Source of the DNA: JAOUJD01 sp963841815
GTDB taxonomy: Bacteria > Pseudomonadota > Gammaproteobacteria > Burkholderiales > Burkholderiaceae_F
Assembly: GCA_963841815.1 (NCBI GenBank)
Contig: CAWJEE010000016.1
Coordinates: 1 to 64,000 of the forward strand
Length of the DNA stretch: 64,000 nt
Direction: 5' to 3'
Both the position numbers and the translations under genes were made by a program. This document shows, piece by piece, positions 17,557 through 25,449 of the stretch. The notes beneath the pieces were generated by a model, which was given only the letters and a program-made list of their open reading frames with translations, searched no databases and was not told the DNA's origin. Each line of letters starts with the position of its first letter. Position 1 is the stretch's first letter.

Positions 17557-19374
17557 ATGTGCGGCATCGTCGGAGCCGTCGCCACGCGCGACATCACTCC
17601 TGTACTGGTCGAAGGGCTGCGCCGCCTCGAGTACCGCGGCTATGACTCCTGCGGGGTGGCGCTGCTCTCCGACGGCACGCTGACGCGCTCGCGCAGCACC
17701 GCCCGCGTCGCCGACCTCGATGCCCAGTTGAAGAAGTCCGGGCTGGCCGGCGAACTCGGCATTTCGCACACCCGCTGGGCCACGCACGGCGCGCCGGTCA
17801 CGATCAACGCGCACCCGCACTTCTCGGGCGACGAGGTCGCCGTCGTCCACAACGGGATCATCGAGAACTACGAGGAGATCCGCGCGGAGCTCAAGGGCGC
17901 CGGGTACGAGTTCGTCACCGAGACCGACAGCGAGGTGATCGCGCACCTGGTCCACTCGCTGTACAAGGGCGACCTGTTCGCCGCCGTCCGTGGCGCGGTC
18001 GCGCGGTTCAAGGGCGCGTACGCGATCGCCGTCGTGCACAAGGCCGAGCCGAAGCGCCTCGTGGGCGCGCGGCAGGGTTCGCCGCTGGTCGTGGGCGTGG
18101 GCAAGGGCGAGAACTTCCTCGCGTCCGACGCGATGGCGCTCGCCGGCACGACCGACCAGATCATCTACCTCGAGGAAGGCGACGTCGTCGACATCGACCT
18201 CGACCGCGTGCGGATCGTCGACGCTACAGGCGCGAGCGTGAAGCGCGCGGCGCAGACCGTGCAGGTGGGCAGCGGGGCGGCCGAGCTCGGCCCGTACCGC
18301 CACTACATGCAGAAGGAGATCTTCGAGCAGCCGCGCGCGATCAGCGACACGCTGGAATCGGTCAACGGCATCGACCCGTCGCTGTTCGGCGACAACGCGA
18401 CGGAGCTGCTGTCCGGGGTCGACTCCGCGCTGATCCTCGCGTGCGGCACGAGCTACTACGCCGGCCTCACCGCCAAGTACTGGCTGGAATCGATCGCCGG
18501 CCTGCGGACGAGCGTCGAGATCGCAAGCGAGTACCGCTATCGCGACAGCGTTCCCAACCCGCGCTCGCTGGTGGTCGTGATCTCCCAGTCGGGCGAAACC
18601 GCCGACACTCTGGCCGCGCTGAAGCACGCGCAGTCGCTCGGCATGACGACCACGCTCGGCATCATCAACGTGCCGACCAGCGCAATGGCGCGCGCGACCA
18701 AGCTGAAGTTCTTCACGCGAGCCGGCGTCGAGATCGGCGTGGCCTCGACCAAGGCGTTCACGACGCAGCTGGTCGCCCTCTTCCTGCTGGCGCTCACGGT
18801 GGCCAAACTGCGCGGCCGCCTGTCCGCCGAGCAGGAGCGCGGCCACCTGCGCTCGCTGCGGCACCTGCCCGCCGCGCTGCAGGCGGTGCTGGCGCTGGAG
18901 CCGCAGGTGGTCGCGTGGGCCGAGCAGTTCGCGCGCAAGGAGAACGCGCTCTTCCTCGGCCGCGGCCTGCACTACCCGATCGCGCTCGAGGGCGCGCTGA
19001 AGCTGAAGGAGATCAGCTACATCCACGCCGAGGCGTATCCGGCCGGCGAACTGAAGCACGGCCCCCTCGCACTCGTGACCGAGCAGATGCCGGTCGTGAC
19101 GGTCGCGCCGAACGACTCGCTGCTCGAGAAGCTCAAGTCGAACATCCAGGAAGTGCGCGCGCGCGGCGGTCAGCTCTATGCATTCGCCGACGCCGACACG
19201 CACATCCAGTCCTCGCCCGGCATTCACGTGATCCGGCTGCCCGAGCACTACGGTCCGCTGTCGCCGATCCTGCACGTGGTGCCATTGCAGCTGCTCGCGT
19301 ATCACACGGCGGTGGCGCGGGGCACCGACGTCGACAAGCCGCGGAACCTCGCGAAGTCGGTGACGGTCGAGTAG
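17557..19374 (+). CDS. glmS: Glutamine--fructose-6-phosphate aminotransferase (isomerizing)
   Basis: Converts fructose-6-phosphate and glutamine to glucosamine-6-phosphate. It has 605 residues. The N-terminal glutaminase starts MCGIVGAV with nucleophile Cys2, then RGYDSCG and TRWATHG. Two SIS domains follow (LACGTSYYAG, SQSGETADTL, GRGLHYPIALEGALKLKEIS). The C-terminus KSVTVE is the conserved loop that closes the active site. No glmS ribozyme is seen upstream, as expected with only three bases after glmU. Confidence 0.97.
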   Translation: MCGIVGAVATRDITPVLVEGLRRLEYRGYDSCGVALLSDGTLTRSRSTARVADLDAQLKKSGLAGELGISHTRWATHGAPVTINAHPHFSGDEVAVVHNGIIENYEEIRAELKGAGYEFVTETDSEVIAHLVHSLYKGDLFAAVRGAVARFKGAYAIAVVHKAEPKRLVGARQGSPLVVGVGKGENFLASDAMALAGTTDQIIYLEEGDVVDIDLDRVRIVDATGASVKRAAQTVQVGSGAAELGPYRHYMQKEIFEQPRAISDTLESVNGIDPSLFGDNATELLSGVDSALILACGTSYYAGLTAKYWLESIAGLRTSVEIASEYRYRDSVPNPRSLVVVISQSGETADTLAALKHAQSLGMTTTLGIINVPTSAMARATKLKFFTRAGVEIGVASTKAFTTQLVALFLLALTVAKLRGRLSAEQERGHLRSLRHLPAALQAVLALEPQVVAWAEQFARKENALFLGRGLHYPIALEGALKLKEISYIHAEAYPAGELKHGPLALVTEQMPVVTVAPNDSLLEKLKSNIQEVRARGGQLYAFADADTHIQSSPGIHVIRLPEHYGPLSPILHVVPLQLLAYHTAVARGTDVDKPRNLAKSVTVE

Positions 19375-19521
19375 GGCGGGTACTTACGCGCAGACGGTCA
19401 GGGCGGGAGCAAGCGCTGCCGGCTTTATGTGCGACCGAAGGCAGGCCGAGAACTTTACAAGGCACCCGAGGGCCGTCATCCTTCGCCTATCCTTCGACTT
19501 CAAAGCACCTGCGAGGCACCT

Positions 19522-19905
19522 GTGCATCACTCACTCGATCGCGCTGAACGCAACTGCAAGGCCCTCTCCCTCAAGGCAGCGCTGTTGCCGCTCCTCTCGC
19601 TCATCGGATGCGCCCTTTCGCCTGCCGCGAATGCGACGGCCACTTGTGGCGTCAAGTCGCGAAGCGAAGGCATTGTCGTCGTCGTGTGCCCTGCGAGTGC
19701 GACGCCGAAGGCGATGCGTGACGCCGGAGTCGCTGCTTGCCAAGGCCTGAAGCCGTGCAACGCCTGGATCTGGGACGATGCGGCAAAGGCCCCGGCAAAG
19801 GCCCCGGGGAGCGAATCCGACCTTTCGAAAGGCGAGGTGCGGGATGCTCGCGCCGTCTGGATGAACGACAGCCAGAATCTGATGATGTTGGAGAAAGTGA
19901 AGTAG
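19522..19905 (+). CDS. Small secreted hypothetical protein
   Basis: An unrecognised protein of about 127 residues. From GTG 19522 it shows a charged start, a hydrophobic stretch (AALLPLLSLIGCALSPAANA) that reads as a signal peptide, and a mature part with three cysteines (ATCGVKS, VVCPAS, GLKPCNAWIWDD) that could form disulphides. The start could also lie further upstream (19429), but those residues are low complexity. It is followed by a strong terminator shared with the convergent PEP-CTERM gene. Confidence 0.5.
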   Translation: MHHSLDRAERNCKALSLKAALLPLLSLIGCALSPAANATATCGVKSRSEGIVVVVCPASATPKAMRDAGVAACQGLKPCNAWIWDDAAKAPAKAPGSESDLSKGEVRDARAVWMNDSQNLMMLEKVK

Positions 19906-19950
19906 CAAACTCACCGGCCAGCACTCCTCACTGGTAGTGCCGGCAAAAAA

Positions 19951-19978
19951 AAGACGGCGCCCGAGGGCGCCGTCTTTG
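19951..19978. terminator. Bidirectional rho-independent terminator
   Basis: Perfect 13-base inverted repeat AAAGACGGCGCCC / GGGCGCCGTCTTT with a GA spacer, preceded by further A residues. It serves the small secreted gene on the plus strand and the PEP-CTERM gene on the minus strand. Confidence 0.9.
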
Positions 19979-19997
19979 CGAACACAGCGAAATCTTC

Positions 19998-20765
19998 TCA
20001 AGTGCGTTGCCGGCGACGCCCTGCACCCAGGAACGCGGCAAGGCCACCGATGGCCAAGAGGGCCAACGACCCGGGCTCCGGAACCTGTCCCGTGACTACC
20101 TGGATCTTGTTGCCGATCGCGTTGGCATAGCCCTGCGCGTTAGCGACCGCAATGTAGAACCCTTGTGCCGGGAAGTTGTACGGAATCGTCGTATCGCAAG
20201 GTCCCGGGTAGCAGAAGTTGGTTTGCAGGTCGGTTGCATCAACCCCGGAACCAATGCCCTCGATGCTGATGTTGTCCACGCCCGCTGTAATCAGGCTATT
20301 TCGTTGCGTCACGCCAGTTCCGCCAGTGTTCTGCTGCCCGTCCGTCGCGAAATTGACGTAGGCAGTGCCAACCTGATAATTGTTTGCCGTGAGCGCTGTC
20401 TGCATAGCGCTGAACGCCGCGGCAAAGTTCGTAGTGCCTCCCTGGAAGCCCATATTCTGGATCGCAGTCACAACCGTGGCCTTTGCAGCCGCGCTGTCGA
20501 TCAGGATGTTCTGGACGACGATCTCGGCATCGTCGTCGAACTTGACTACCGAAATCCGATAGGTGCCGTCGGTGGGAATGTAAGTGTTGATGGCGCTCGC
20601 GAGGCCGTTCTTGATAATCGTGTAGTTTGCCGAACCGATGCTTCCCGACTCGTCGATGATGAATCCGAGTTGAATGGGGGCCGGGACGGCGGATGCCGAA
20701 GATCCGACGAGCAGCGCGAGGACCGCCCCCGTTGACACTGCGAACTGCCGAAGGCTGGTAACCAT
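19998..20765 (-). CDS. von Willebrand factor A domain PEP-CTERM protein
   Basis: A 255-residue exported protein. A signal peptide ending SASA is followed by a vWA domain with the MIDAS motif DESGS (about residues 38-42), GGTTNFAAAF and ATDG. The C-terminus is a clear PEP-CTERM sorting signal: VPEPGS, then a hydrophobic helix, then GRRRQRT. Such proteins are processed by an exosortase and placed at the cell surface or in the exopolysaccharide matrix. A strong SD (AGGAGG) precedes the ATG, and a sigma-54 promoter candidate lies about 75 bases upstream. No exosortase gene is in the window. Confidence 0.92.
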   Translation of the reverse strand: MVTSLRQFAVSTGAVLALLVGSSASAVPAPIQLGFIIDESGSIGSANYTIIKNGLASAINTYIPTDGTYRISVVKFDDDAEIVVQNILIDSAAAKATVVTAIQNMGFQGGTTNFAAAFSAMQTALTANNYQVGTAYVNFATDGQQNTGGTGVTQRNSLITAGVDNISIEGIGSGVDATDLQTNFCYPGPCDTTIPYNFPAQGFYIAVANAQGYANAIGNKIQVVTGQVPEPGSLALLAIGGLAAFLGAGRRRQRT

Positions 20766-20836
20766 TGTTCTTGTCCTCCTGATGTGGTCGTGACCCGCTG
20801 AAAAGTCAGAAGATTTGCACGGGCTATGAGGATCGA

Positions 20837-20852
20837 GGCAAATGCCATGCCA
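20837..20852 (-). promoter_or_regulatory. Sigma-54 (-24/-12) promoter candidate for the PEP-CTERM gene
   Basis: On the minus strand the sequence TGGCATGGCATTTGCC matches the sigma-54 consensus TGGCAC-N5-TTGCW, with the invariant GG and GC at the right 10-base spacing and two mismatches elsewhere. Transcription would start near 20826, leaving about a 60-base leader. PEP-CTERM genes are known to be controlled by RpoN with the PrsK/PrsR pair in related bacteria, which fits. Confidence 0.6.
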
Positions 20853-20995
20853 GCTTTAAAATTCAAGCCCTTGCACGTCAGGATAGGTAGGGAGTGTAAA
20901 TTTGACCGACGTGATTTGCCGCTCGTGTGCCTAGGATGCAAGCGTCTACTTCCCTTTGCTTGCTGGCCAATGGCCGCAGCTTGGTACAGAGCGCG

Positions 20996-21922
20996 ATGGA
21001 TGCCGTGAAGTCGCTGCTTTGCGCCTTCGCTCTCTTCCTCATCGCCGCGTCGCCGCTGGCTGCGCGCGCTCAAACCACCGCGACCTACACTGACGTCGCG
21101 CCGATCTTCCGCCAGCACTGCGTCATCTGCCACTCCGGACCATCGCCCGCGGCGGGCCTGCGGCTGGACGCTCTGGAGGCGGTGGTGAAGGGCGGCGCCA
21201 AGGGTCCGGCCGTCAAGTCCGGCGCGCCTGCCGAGAGCGAGCTGGTGCGCCGGCTCAAGGGCAGCAGCCTGCCGCGGATGCCGATGACCGGCCCGCCGTT
21301 CCTTTCGGACAGCGACGTCGCGACGATCGAGCGCTGGATTGCGGGCGGTCTTCAGGGCGGAGGTTCGGCCGTGGCGGCGTCGACGGCCGCCGCGCCGCCG
21401 CCGCGCCCGAAGCCCGGCGAGCGGGTGACGTATCTCCACGTGGCTCCGATCCTTGCGACCCGGTGCGCGAAGTGCCACACGGACAACGGACAGATGGGAC
21501 CGCCGCCCGAGGGATACCGGCTGACGTCGCACGCGTCCACCGTCACGGTGGCCGATCGCGCGCGCGTGGTGCCCGGGAATCCCGGTGCGAGCGAGTTGCT
21601 GCGGCGGGTTCGCGGGCAGGCGCGACCGCGCATGCCCCTCGACGGCCCGCCCTTCCTCGACAAGGAGGAGATGCGGCTGATCGAAGACTGGATCGCACAG
21701 GGAGCGCGCGATGCCGCAGGCGTTCCGGCGCCGATGCCCGTCGGCGCCGCAGTGCGGCTGCACGGAACGCTCACGGCCGGTCCCAGTCTCGACGGTCTCC
21801 CGCTCCAGTTCGGGCCGGGCTCCCGCATCGACAAGCAGCCTGCGCCCGGCGCGTACGTCCAGTTGCGCGGAAGACTCGACTCCAGCGGAAGGGTCGTCGT
21901 CGACCGCCTGCGTCCCCGTTGA
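20996..21922 (+). CDS. Periplasmic protein with two c-type haem sites (PSCyt1-like)
   Basis: A 308-residue exported protein. The signal peptide (LLCAFALFLIAASPLAARAQ) is followed by two similar cytochrome-like modules. The first has TYTDVAPIFRQHCVICHSG and the second TYLHVAPILATRCAKCHTDNG. Each ends with a MPMTGPPFL or MPLDGPPFL segment and an IERWI or IEDWI helix, as in planctomycete-type cytochrome c domains. The C-terminal part (AAVRLHGTLTAGPSLDGLPL) looks like a beta-rich domain. The start at 20996 puts the signal peptide first. Its partner is unknown. Confidence 0.8.
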   Translation: MDAVKSLLCAFALFLIAASPLAARAQTTATYTDVAPIFRQHCVICHSGPSPAAGLRLDALEAVVKGGAKGPAVKSGAPAESELVRRLKGSSLPRMPMTGPPFLSDSDVATIERWIAGGLQGGGSAVAASTAAAPPPRPKPGERVTYLHVAPILATRCAKCHTDNGQMGPPPEGYRLTSHASTVTVADRARVVPGNPGASELLRRVRGQARPRMPLDGPPFLDKEEMRLIEDWIAQGARDAAGVPAPMPVGAAVRLHGTLTAGPSLDGLPLQFGPGSRIDKQPAPGAYVQLRGRLDSSGRVVVDRLRPR

Positions 21923-22142
21923 GCCGTCTCCGCTCCCGCGCCCGATGGCGAGCGCCTATTCCCCTTAACGGCGTCTTGAAGCGGCTCAGCAGCGCACGCG
22001 CGAGGCAGGTGGCCAGCGACCCTCGCTGGGTGCCGGCCGGCCGAACGCGCAGGCGCTGTCGGCGGCCTACTTCCTTCGAGGTACGCGCCCCGCTCCTTCC
22101 GGGCGGCGCATTCCACGGCGCGACGCCCTACGCTCGACCCTG

Positions 22143-22156
22143 TTGATCGGTCACAA
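22143..22156 (+). promoter_or_regulatory. FNR/ANR-like box upstream of ubiU
   Basis: TTGAT-CGGT-CACAA matches the FNR/ANR consensus TTGAT-N4-ATCAA at eight of ten positions. A -10-like TATCGT at 22178-22183 would put the box centre at about -40.5, the usual activating position. The leader to the GTG at 22209 would be about 19 bases. Confidence 0.5.
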
Positions 22157-22208
22157 GCAGCGGCGGGCCGACACGCCTATCGTCTTCGCCTTCCACCCGC
22201 CCCACACC

Positions 22209-23237
22209 GTGAGCACGCCCCCCATCGAGTCACGCAAGCCCGAACTGCTGTGTCCAGCCGGCTCCCTGCGCGCGCTGCAGGTGGCCGTCGACGCCGGCGC
22301 GGACACGGTCTACATGGGCCTGCGCGATGCCACCAACGCGCGCAACTTCGCGGGGCTCAACTTCGACCTGGCCGCGACGCGCGACGGGATCGCCTACGCG
22401 CACGCACGCGGCCGCAAGGTGCTGATGGCGCTGAACACCTTCGCCGACGCCCGCGACGAGGGACCGTGGCGGCGCGCGGTCGACACGGCCGCGAGCCTCG
22501 GCATCGACGCGCTGATCCTCGCTGACCTCGCGGTGCTGGCCTACGCCGCGCGGGTGCATCCGACGCTGCCGCTGCACCTGTCGGTGCAGGCCTCGGCCAC
22601 CAACTACGAGGCGATCGAGTTCTACCGCGAGCGCTACGGCATCGCGCGGGCGGTGCTGCCGCGCGTGCTGACGGCGTCGCAGGTCGCGCACCTGATCCGC
22701 CACACCAGCGTCGAGATCGAGGTGTTCGGCTTCGGCAGCCTGTGCGTGATGGTCGAAGGCCGCTGCCACCTGTCCTCGTACGCCACGGGGCAGTCGCCGA
22801 ACAATTTCGGGGCGTGTTCGCCAGCCTCGTTCGTGCGCTGGAGCGAGGGCGCCGACGGCAGTGTCGACGCCCGGCTCAACGGCATCCAGATCAATCGCTT
22901 CGGCGTCGACGAACCGCGCGCGTATCCGACGCTGTGCAAGGGCCGGTTCGAAGTCGAGGGCGAGGTCGGTTACGCGATCGAGGAGCCGACCAGCCTCAAC
23001 ACGCTGTCGATCCTGCCCGAGCTGATGGCGGCCGGCGTGGCGGCGATCAAGATCGAGGGCCGGCAGCGCAGTCCCGCCTATGTCGCCGAAGTCACGCGCG
23101 TGTGGCGCGCCGCCATCGACGCCTGCCACGCTCGTCCCGCCCGCTACTCCCCGCAACCCGCGTGGACCGCCGCGCTCGGACGCCTGTCCGAGGGACAGCA
23201 GGACACGCTGGGCGCCTACAGCCGTCCGTGGAAGTGA
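22209..23237 (+). CDS. ubiU: UbiU, peptidase-U32-family subunit of O2-independent ubiquinone hydroxylase
   Basis: Partner of UbiV in the oxygen-independent hydroxylations of ubiquinone synthesis, using a 4Fe-4S cluster. It has 342 residues and starts at GTG 22209 with ELLCPAGSLRALQVAVDAGADT soon after. The cluster cysteines are in GSLCVMVEGRCHLSSYATGQ, NNFGACSPASF and YPTLCKGRFEV. The U32 signature IKIEGRQRSPAYVAEVTRVWR is intact. The gene overlaps ubiV by four bases (GTGA), so translation is coupled. Confidence 0.93.
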   Translation: MSTPPIESRKPELLCPAGSLRALQVAVDAGADTVYMGLRDATNARNFAGLNFDLAATRDGIAYAHARGRKVLMALNTFADARDEGPWRRAVDTAASLGIDALILADLAVLAYAARVHPTLPLHLSVQASATNYEAIEFYRERYGIARAVLPRVLTASQVAHLIRHTSVEIEVFGFGSLCVMVEGRCHLSSYATGQSPNNFGACSPASFVRWSEGADGSVDARLNGIQINRFGVDEPRAYPTLCKGRFEVEGEVGYAIEEPTSLNTLSILPELMAAGVAAIKIEGRQRSPAYVAEVTRVWRAAIDACHARPARYSPQPAWTAALGRLSEGQQDTLGAYSRPWK

Positions 23238-24140
23238 ACGTGGCCGAAGCGACCTTCGCCCTCAGCGTCGGCCCGGTCCTGGCCTACTGGCCGCGCAGGA
23301 CGCTGATCGAGTTCTATGCGCGCATCGCCGAGTCGCCCGCACGCACGGTGACGCTCGGCGAAGTCGTCTGCTCGCGGCGGCACGAGATGAAACTCGACGA
23401 CTGGCTCGCGCTGGCGGACGACCTCGCCGCGGCCGGCAAGGAAGTGGTGTTCGCGACGCAGGCGCTGATCGAGTCGGAGGCGGAGTTGCGCACGATGCGG
23501 CGGATCGTCGAGCAGGACCGGTTCCTGGCCGAAGCGAACGACGCGGCGGCGCTGCATCGGCTTGCGGGACGAGCCTTCGTTGTCGGGCCGCACGTGAACG
23601 TCTACAGCGGCGCGGCGCTCGATGAGCTGGCGGCGGTCGGGAGCGACCCGCTGGGTGCCGCCGGTCGAGTTGCCCGTCGACGCGATCGCCGCGGCGACGC
23701 GCGGGCGGGCCGTCGAAGCCGAGATGTTTGCGTTCGGCCGTCTGCCGCTCGCGATGTCGGCGCGCTGTTTCACCGCGCGGCACTACGGGCTGAACCGGGA
23801 CGAGTGCGAGTTCCGCTGCATGGAGCACCCCGACGGCATGCTGCTGAAGGCGCAGGAGGGCGAACCGTTCCTCGCGCTCAACGGATTGCAGACGCAGTCG
23901 GCCGGCGTGCAGTGCCTGCTCGGATGGCGCAGCGCGCTGGTCGATGCGGGCGTGCGCCGGTTGCGCCTGTCGCCGGTGGCGCATCGGTTCGAGCGCGTGA
24001 TCGACGTGTTTCACCGCGTCTTCAACGAAGGGGCCGACGCCGCGGCGGCGATCGAGGACCTCACCGCGCTGGGCTTGCCCGGCGTGCCCGTGGACGGCTA
24101 TGCGCACCGGCATCCCGGTCGCGAATGGAGCCTTGCATGA
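23234..24140 (+). CDS. ubiV: UbiV, peptidase-U32-family subunit of O2-independent ubiquinone hydroxylase (one frame break)
   Basis: The second U32 protein of the UbiUV complex. Cluster cysteines fit the family: one in EVVCSRRHEM near residue 40, then ARC-x12-C-x3-C in RCFTARHYGLNRDECEFRC. FVVGPHVNVYSG and the C-terminal RVIDVFHRVFNEG also match. One extra A near 23640 (in GGTCGGGAGCGACC) breaks the frame; removing it joins LAAVG to ATRWVPPVELP and gives about 301 residues. The start GTG overlaps the ubiU stop, and the stop overlaps the ubiT start. Confidence 0.9.
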
Positions 24141-24578
24141 ACCTTGCCCTTCCGCCGCTGCCGCCACCGCCGGAGGTCCTGCGGCGCCTGATCGAGCGCC
24201 TGCCGACGCGGCCACCGTCGATGCTGCTGGCCGTCGCGCTGAACCGCGCGCTGCTGCCGAAGCTCGAGGCCGAGGCGCATGCCGGCCTGGCCGGGCACTG
24301 CGTCGAGGTCCACGTGATCGACTTCGGCGTGCGGTTCCGTCTCGCGCTTGGCCCGGGCGGATTTGCGTACGCGCCCGCCGGGTCGCCGGTCGCCTTGCGC
24401 ATCGCCGCGCCGGCCGAGGTCTATCTGGCGCCTTGCGGAGGGCACCGAAGACGCCGACACGCTGTTCTTCGAACGCAAGCTGGTGATGGAAGGCGACACG
24501 GAACTCGGCCTGCTGCTGAAGAACACGCTGGACGCGATCGGTCCGCTGGTGCCGCAGGTGCTGGCGCGGCGCGCCTGA
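24137..24578 (+). CDS. ubiT: UbiT, SCP2-domain accessory factor of O2-independent ubiquinone synthesis (one frame break)
   Basis: Anaerobic counterpart of UbiJ: a small SCP2 lipid-binding protein that supports UbiU/UbiV. It reads VHVIDFGVRFRLALGPGGFA, then after a frame break LAEGTEDADTLFFERKLVMEG, TELGLLLKNTLDAIG. One extra C near 24433 explains the break; corrected length 146 residues. It shares ATGA with ubiV, making ubiU-ubiV-ubiT a tightly coupled operon. Confidence 0.9.
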
Positions 24579-24642
24579 TGCGCGGTTGCCCCGCGCGATC
24601 GACGCGACGAAAGTCCGCTGACCGACGGCTCCAGCAACGCTA

Positions 24643-25089
24643 CTAGAGAGTGAAGCCGTCCGAGTCGATTTCGCGTGTCCGGGAGCGCTTCAAGAGCACT
24701 GCCACCAGGAGCGTGGCTCCGGCGGTCGCCGACATGACGGGCGACTCCGACACGAGCTGAACCAACCCGTACATGACGTCCGAGCTCGCCTGCTGGACGA
24801 AGTCGACGAGCGCTACGACATCTTCGGTGCGGATGGCTTCAGCGTCCTCGGGCCTGATGTGCAGGTCGGGCCAGCCGCCGAGAAACCGAAGCTTCGAGAA
24901 GATCCCGTTGGCAACGACCGCCATCGAGAGAACGCCGAGCGGGCGCATGAGATGCTCGAGCAGGCGACTGCGCTCTACCGCTGGCGCGGATTCGTAGACC
25001 TTGCCGACCAGGTGCGGCAGCGAGACCTGGGCGGTCCCGCCGGGCAACTCACCCGATGCATCGTCGTGTGGCTCACGTTGCTGGTTCAT
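24643..25089 (-). CDS. Hypothetical membrane protein
   Basis: Unrecognised 148-residue protein. The start MNQQREPHDD at 25089 was chosen because GAGGAG lies about 10 bases before it; a longer reading frame upstream is low complexity. Features are a polar N-terminus, a moderately hydrophobic middle (LGVLSMAVVANGIFSKLRFLGG), an acidic stretch (RPEDAEAIRTEDVVALVDFV) and a C-terminal membrane helix (MSATAGATLLVAVLLKRSR). It is convergent with ubiT. Confidence 0.6.
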   Translation of the reverse strand: MNQQREPHDDASGELPGGTAQVSLPHLVGKVYESAPAVERSRLLEHLMRPLGVLSMAVVANGIFSKLRFLGGWPDLHIRPEDAEAIRTEDVVALVDFVQQASSDVMYGLVQLVSESPVMSATAGATLLVAVLLKRSRTREIDSDGFTL

Positions 25090-25258
25090 GTCGTGCGCTC
25101 CTCTACGTAGTTGACCCGCTGCCGTCCAGCCTGCTTCGCACAGGCGCCGCGGGTTGCTCGCGATGGGGTTCCGATGCGACATGCTCATGACGTGCGGGTT
25201 CCGCACTGCTGATGGCCGATCCCTCCCATGCGGTACAACGCGGCAGCACCGATGCAGC

Positions 25259-25268
25259 GGAGGTGATC
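25259..25268 (+). promoter_or_regulatory. Exceptionally strong Shine-Dalgarno sequence
   Basis: GGAGGTGATC is fully complementary to the 3' end of 16S rRNA over ten bases and sits six bases (from GGAGG) before an ATG at 25270. It supports the small gene that follows. Confidence 0.6.
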
Positions 25269-25269
25269 A

Positions 25270-25449
25270 ATGCACGCGCTGCGGATGCCGCTGTACGCCA
25301 AGGAGATCTTGGAGGTCCAGGCAGGGCATCCGCCCAGCCGACGAACCGGCCGATCCGATGGACGGGCGCGCCGCGTGCTCGTGTTCGCGCGGGCGCTTTG
25401 GCGCTATGGTGACGCCAGACTGACCGTCATCCGATGCGCGCTGTCCTGA
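25270..25449 (+). CDS. Small unrecognised protein, 59 residues
   Basis: Short reading frame in the 344-base gap upstream of the transglutaminase-like lipoprotein gene. It begins MHALRMPLYAKEILEVQAGH, continues with a basic stretch (PSRRTGRSDGRARR), then RVLVFARALWRYGDARLTV. It has ten-base SD complementarity and overlaps the next gene by 16 bases, which would suit translational coupling. MPLYAKEILE followed by a VLV strand recalls small uncharacterised betaproteobacterial proteins, but I cannot assign a family. No signal peptide is seen. Confidence 0.45.
   Translation: MHALRMPLYAKEILEVQAGHPPSRRTGRSDGRARRVLVFARALWRYGDARLTVIRCALS

Noticed and set aside
16273..19305. A 1010-codon open frame antisense to glmU-glmS
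   Set aside because: It mirrors the codon positions of two intact housekeeping genes; it is a by-product of high GC at third positions, with Arg/His/Asp-rich nonsense composition.
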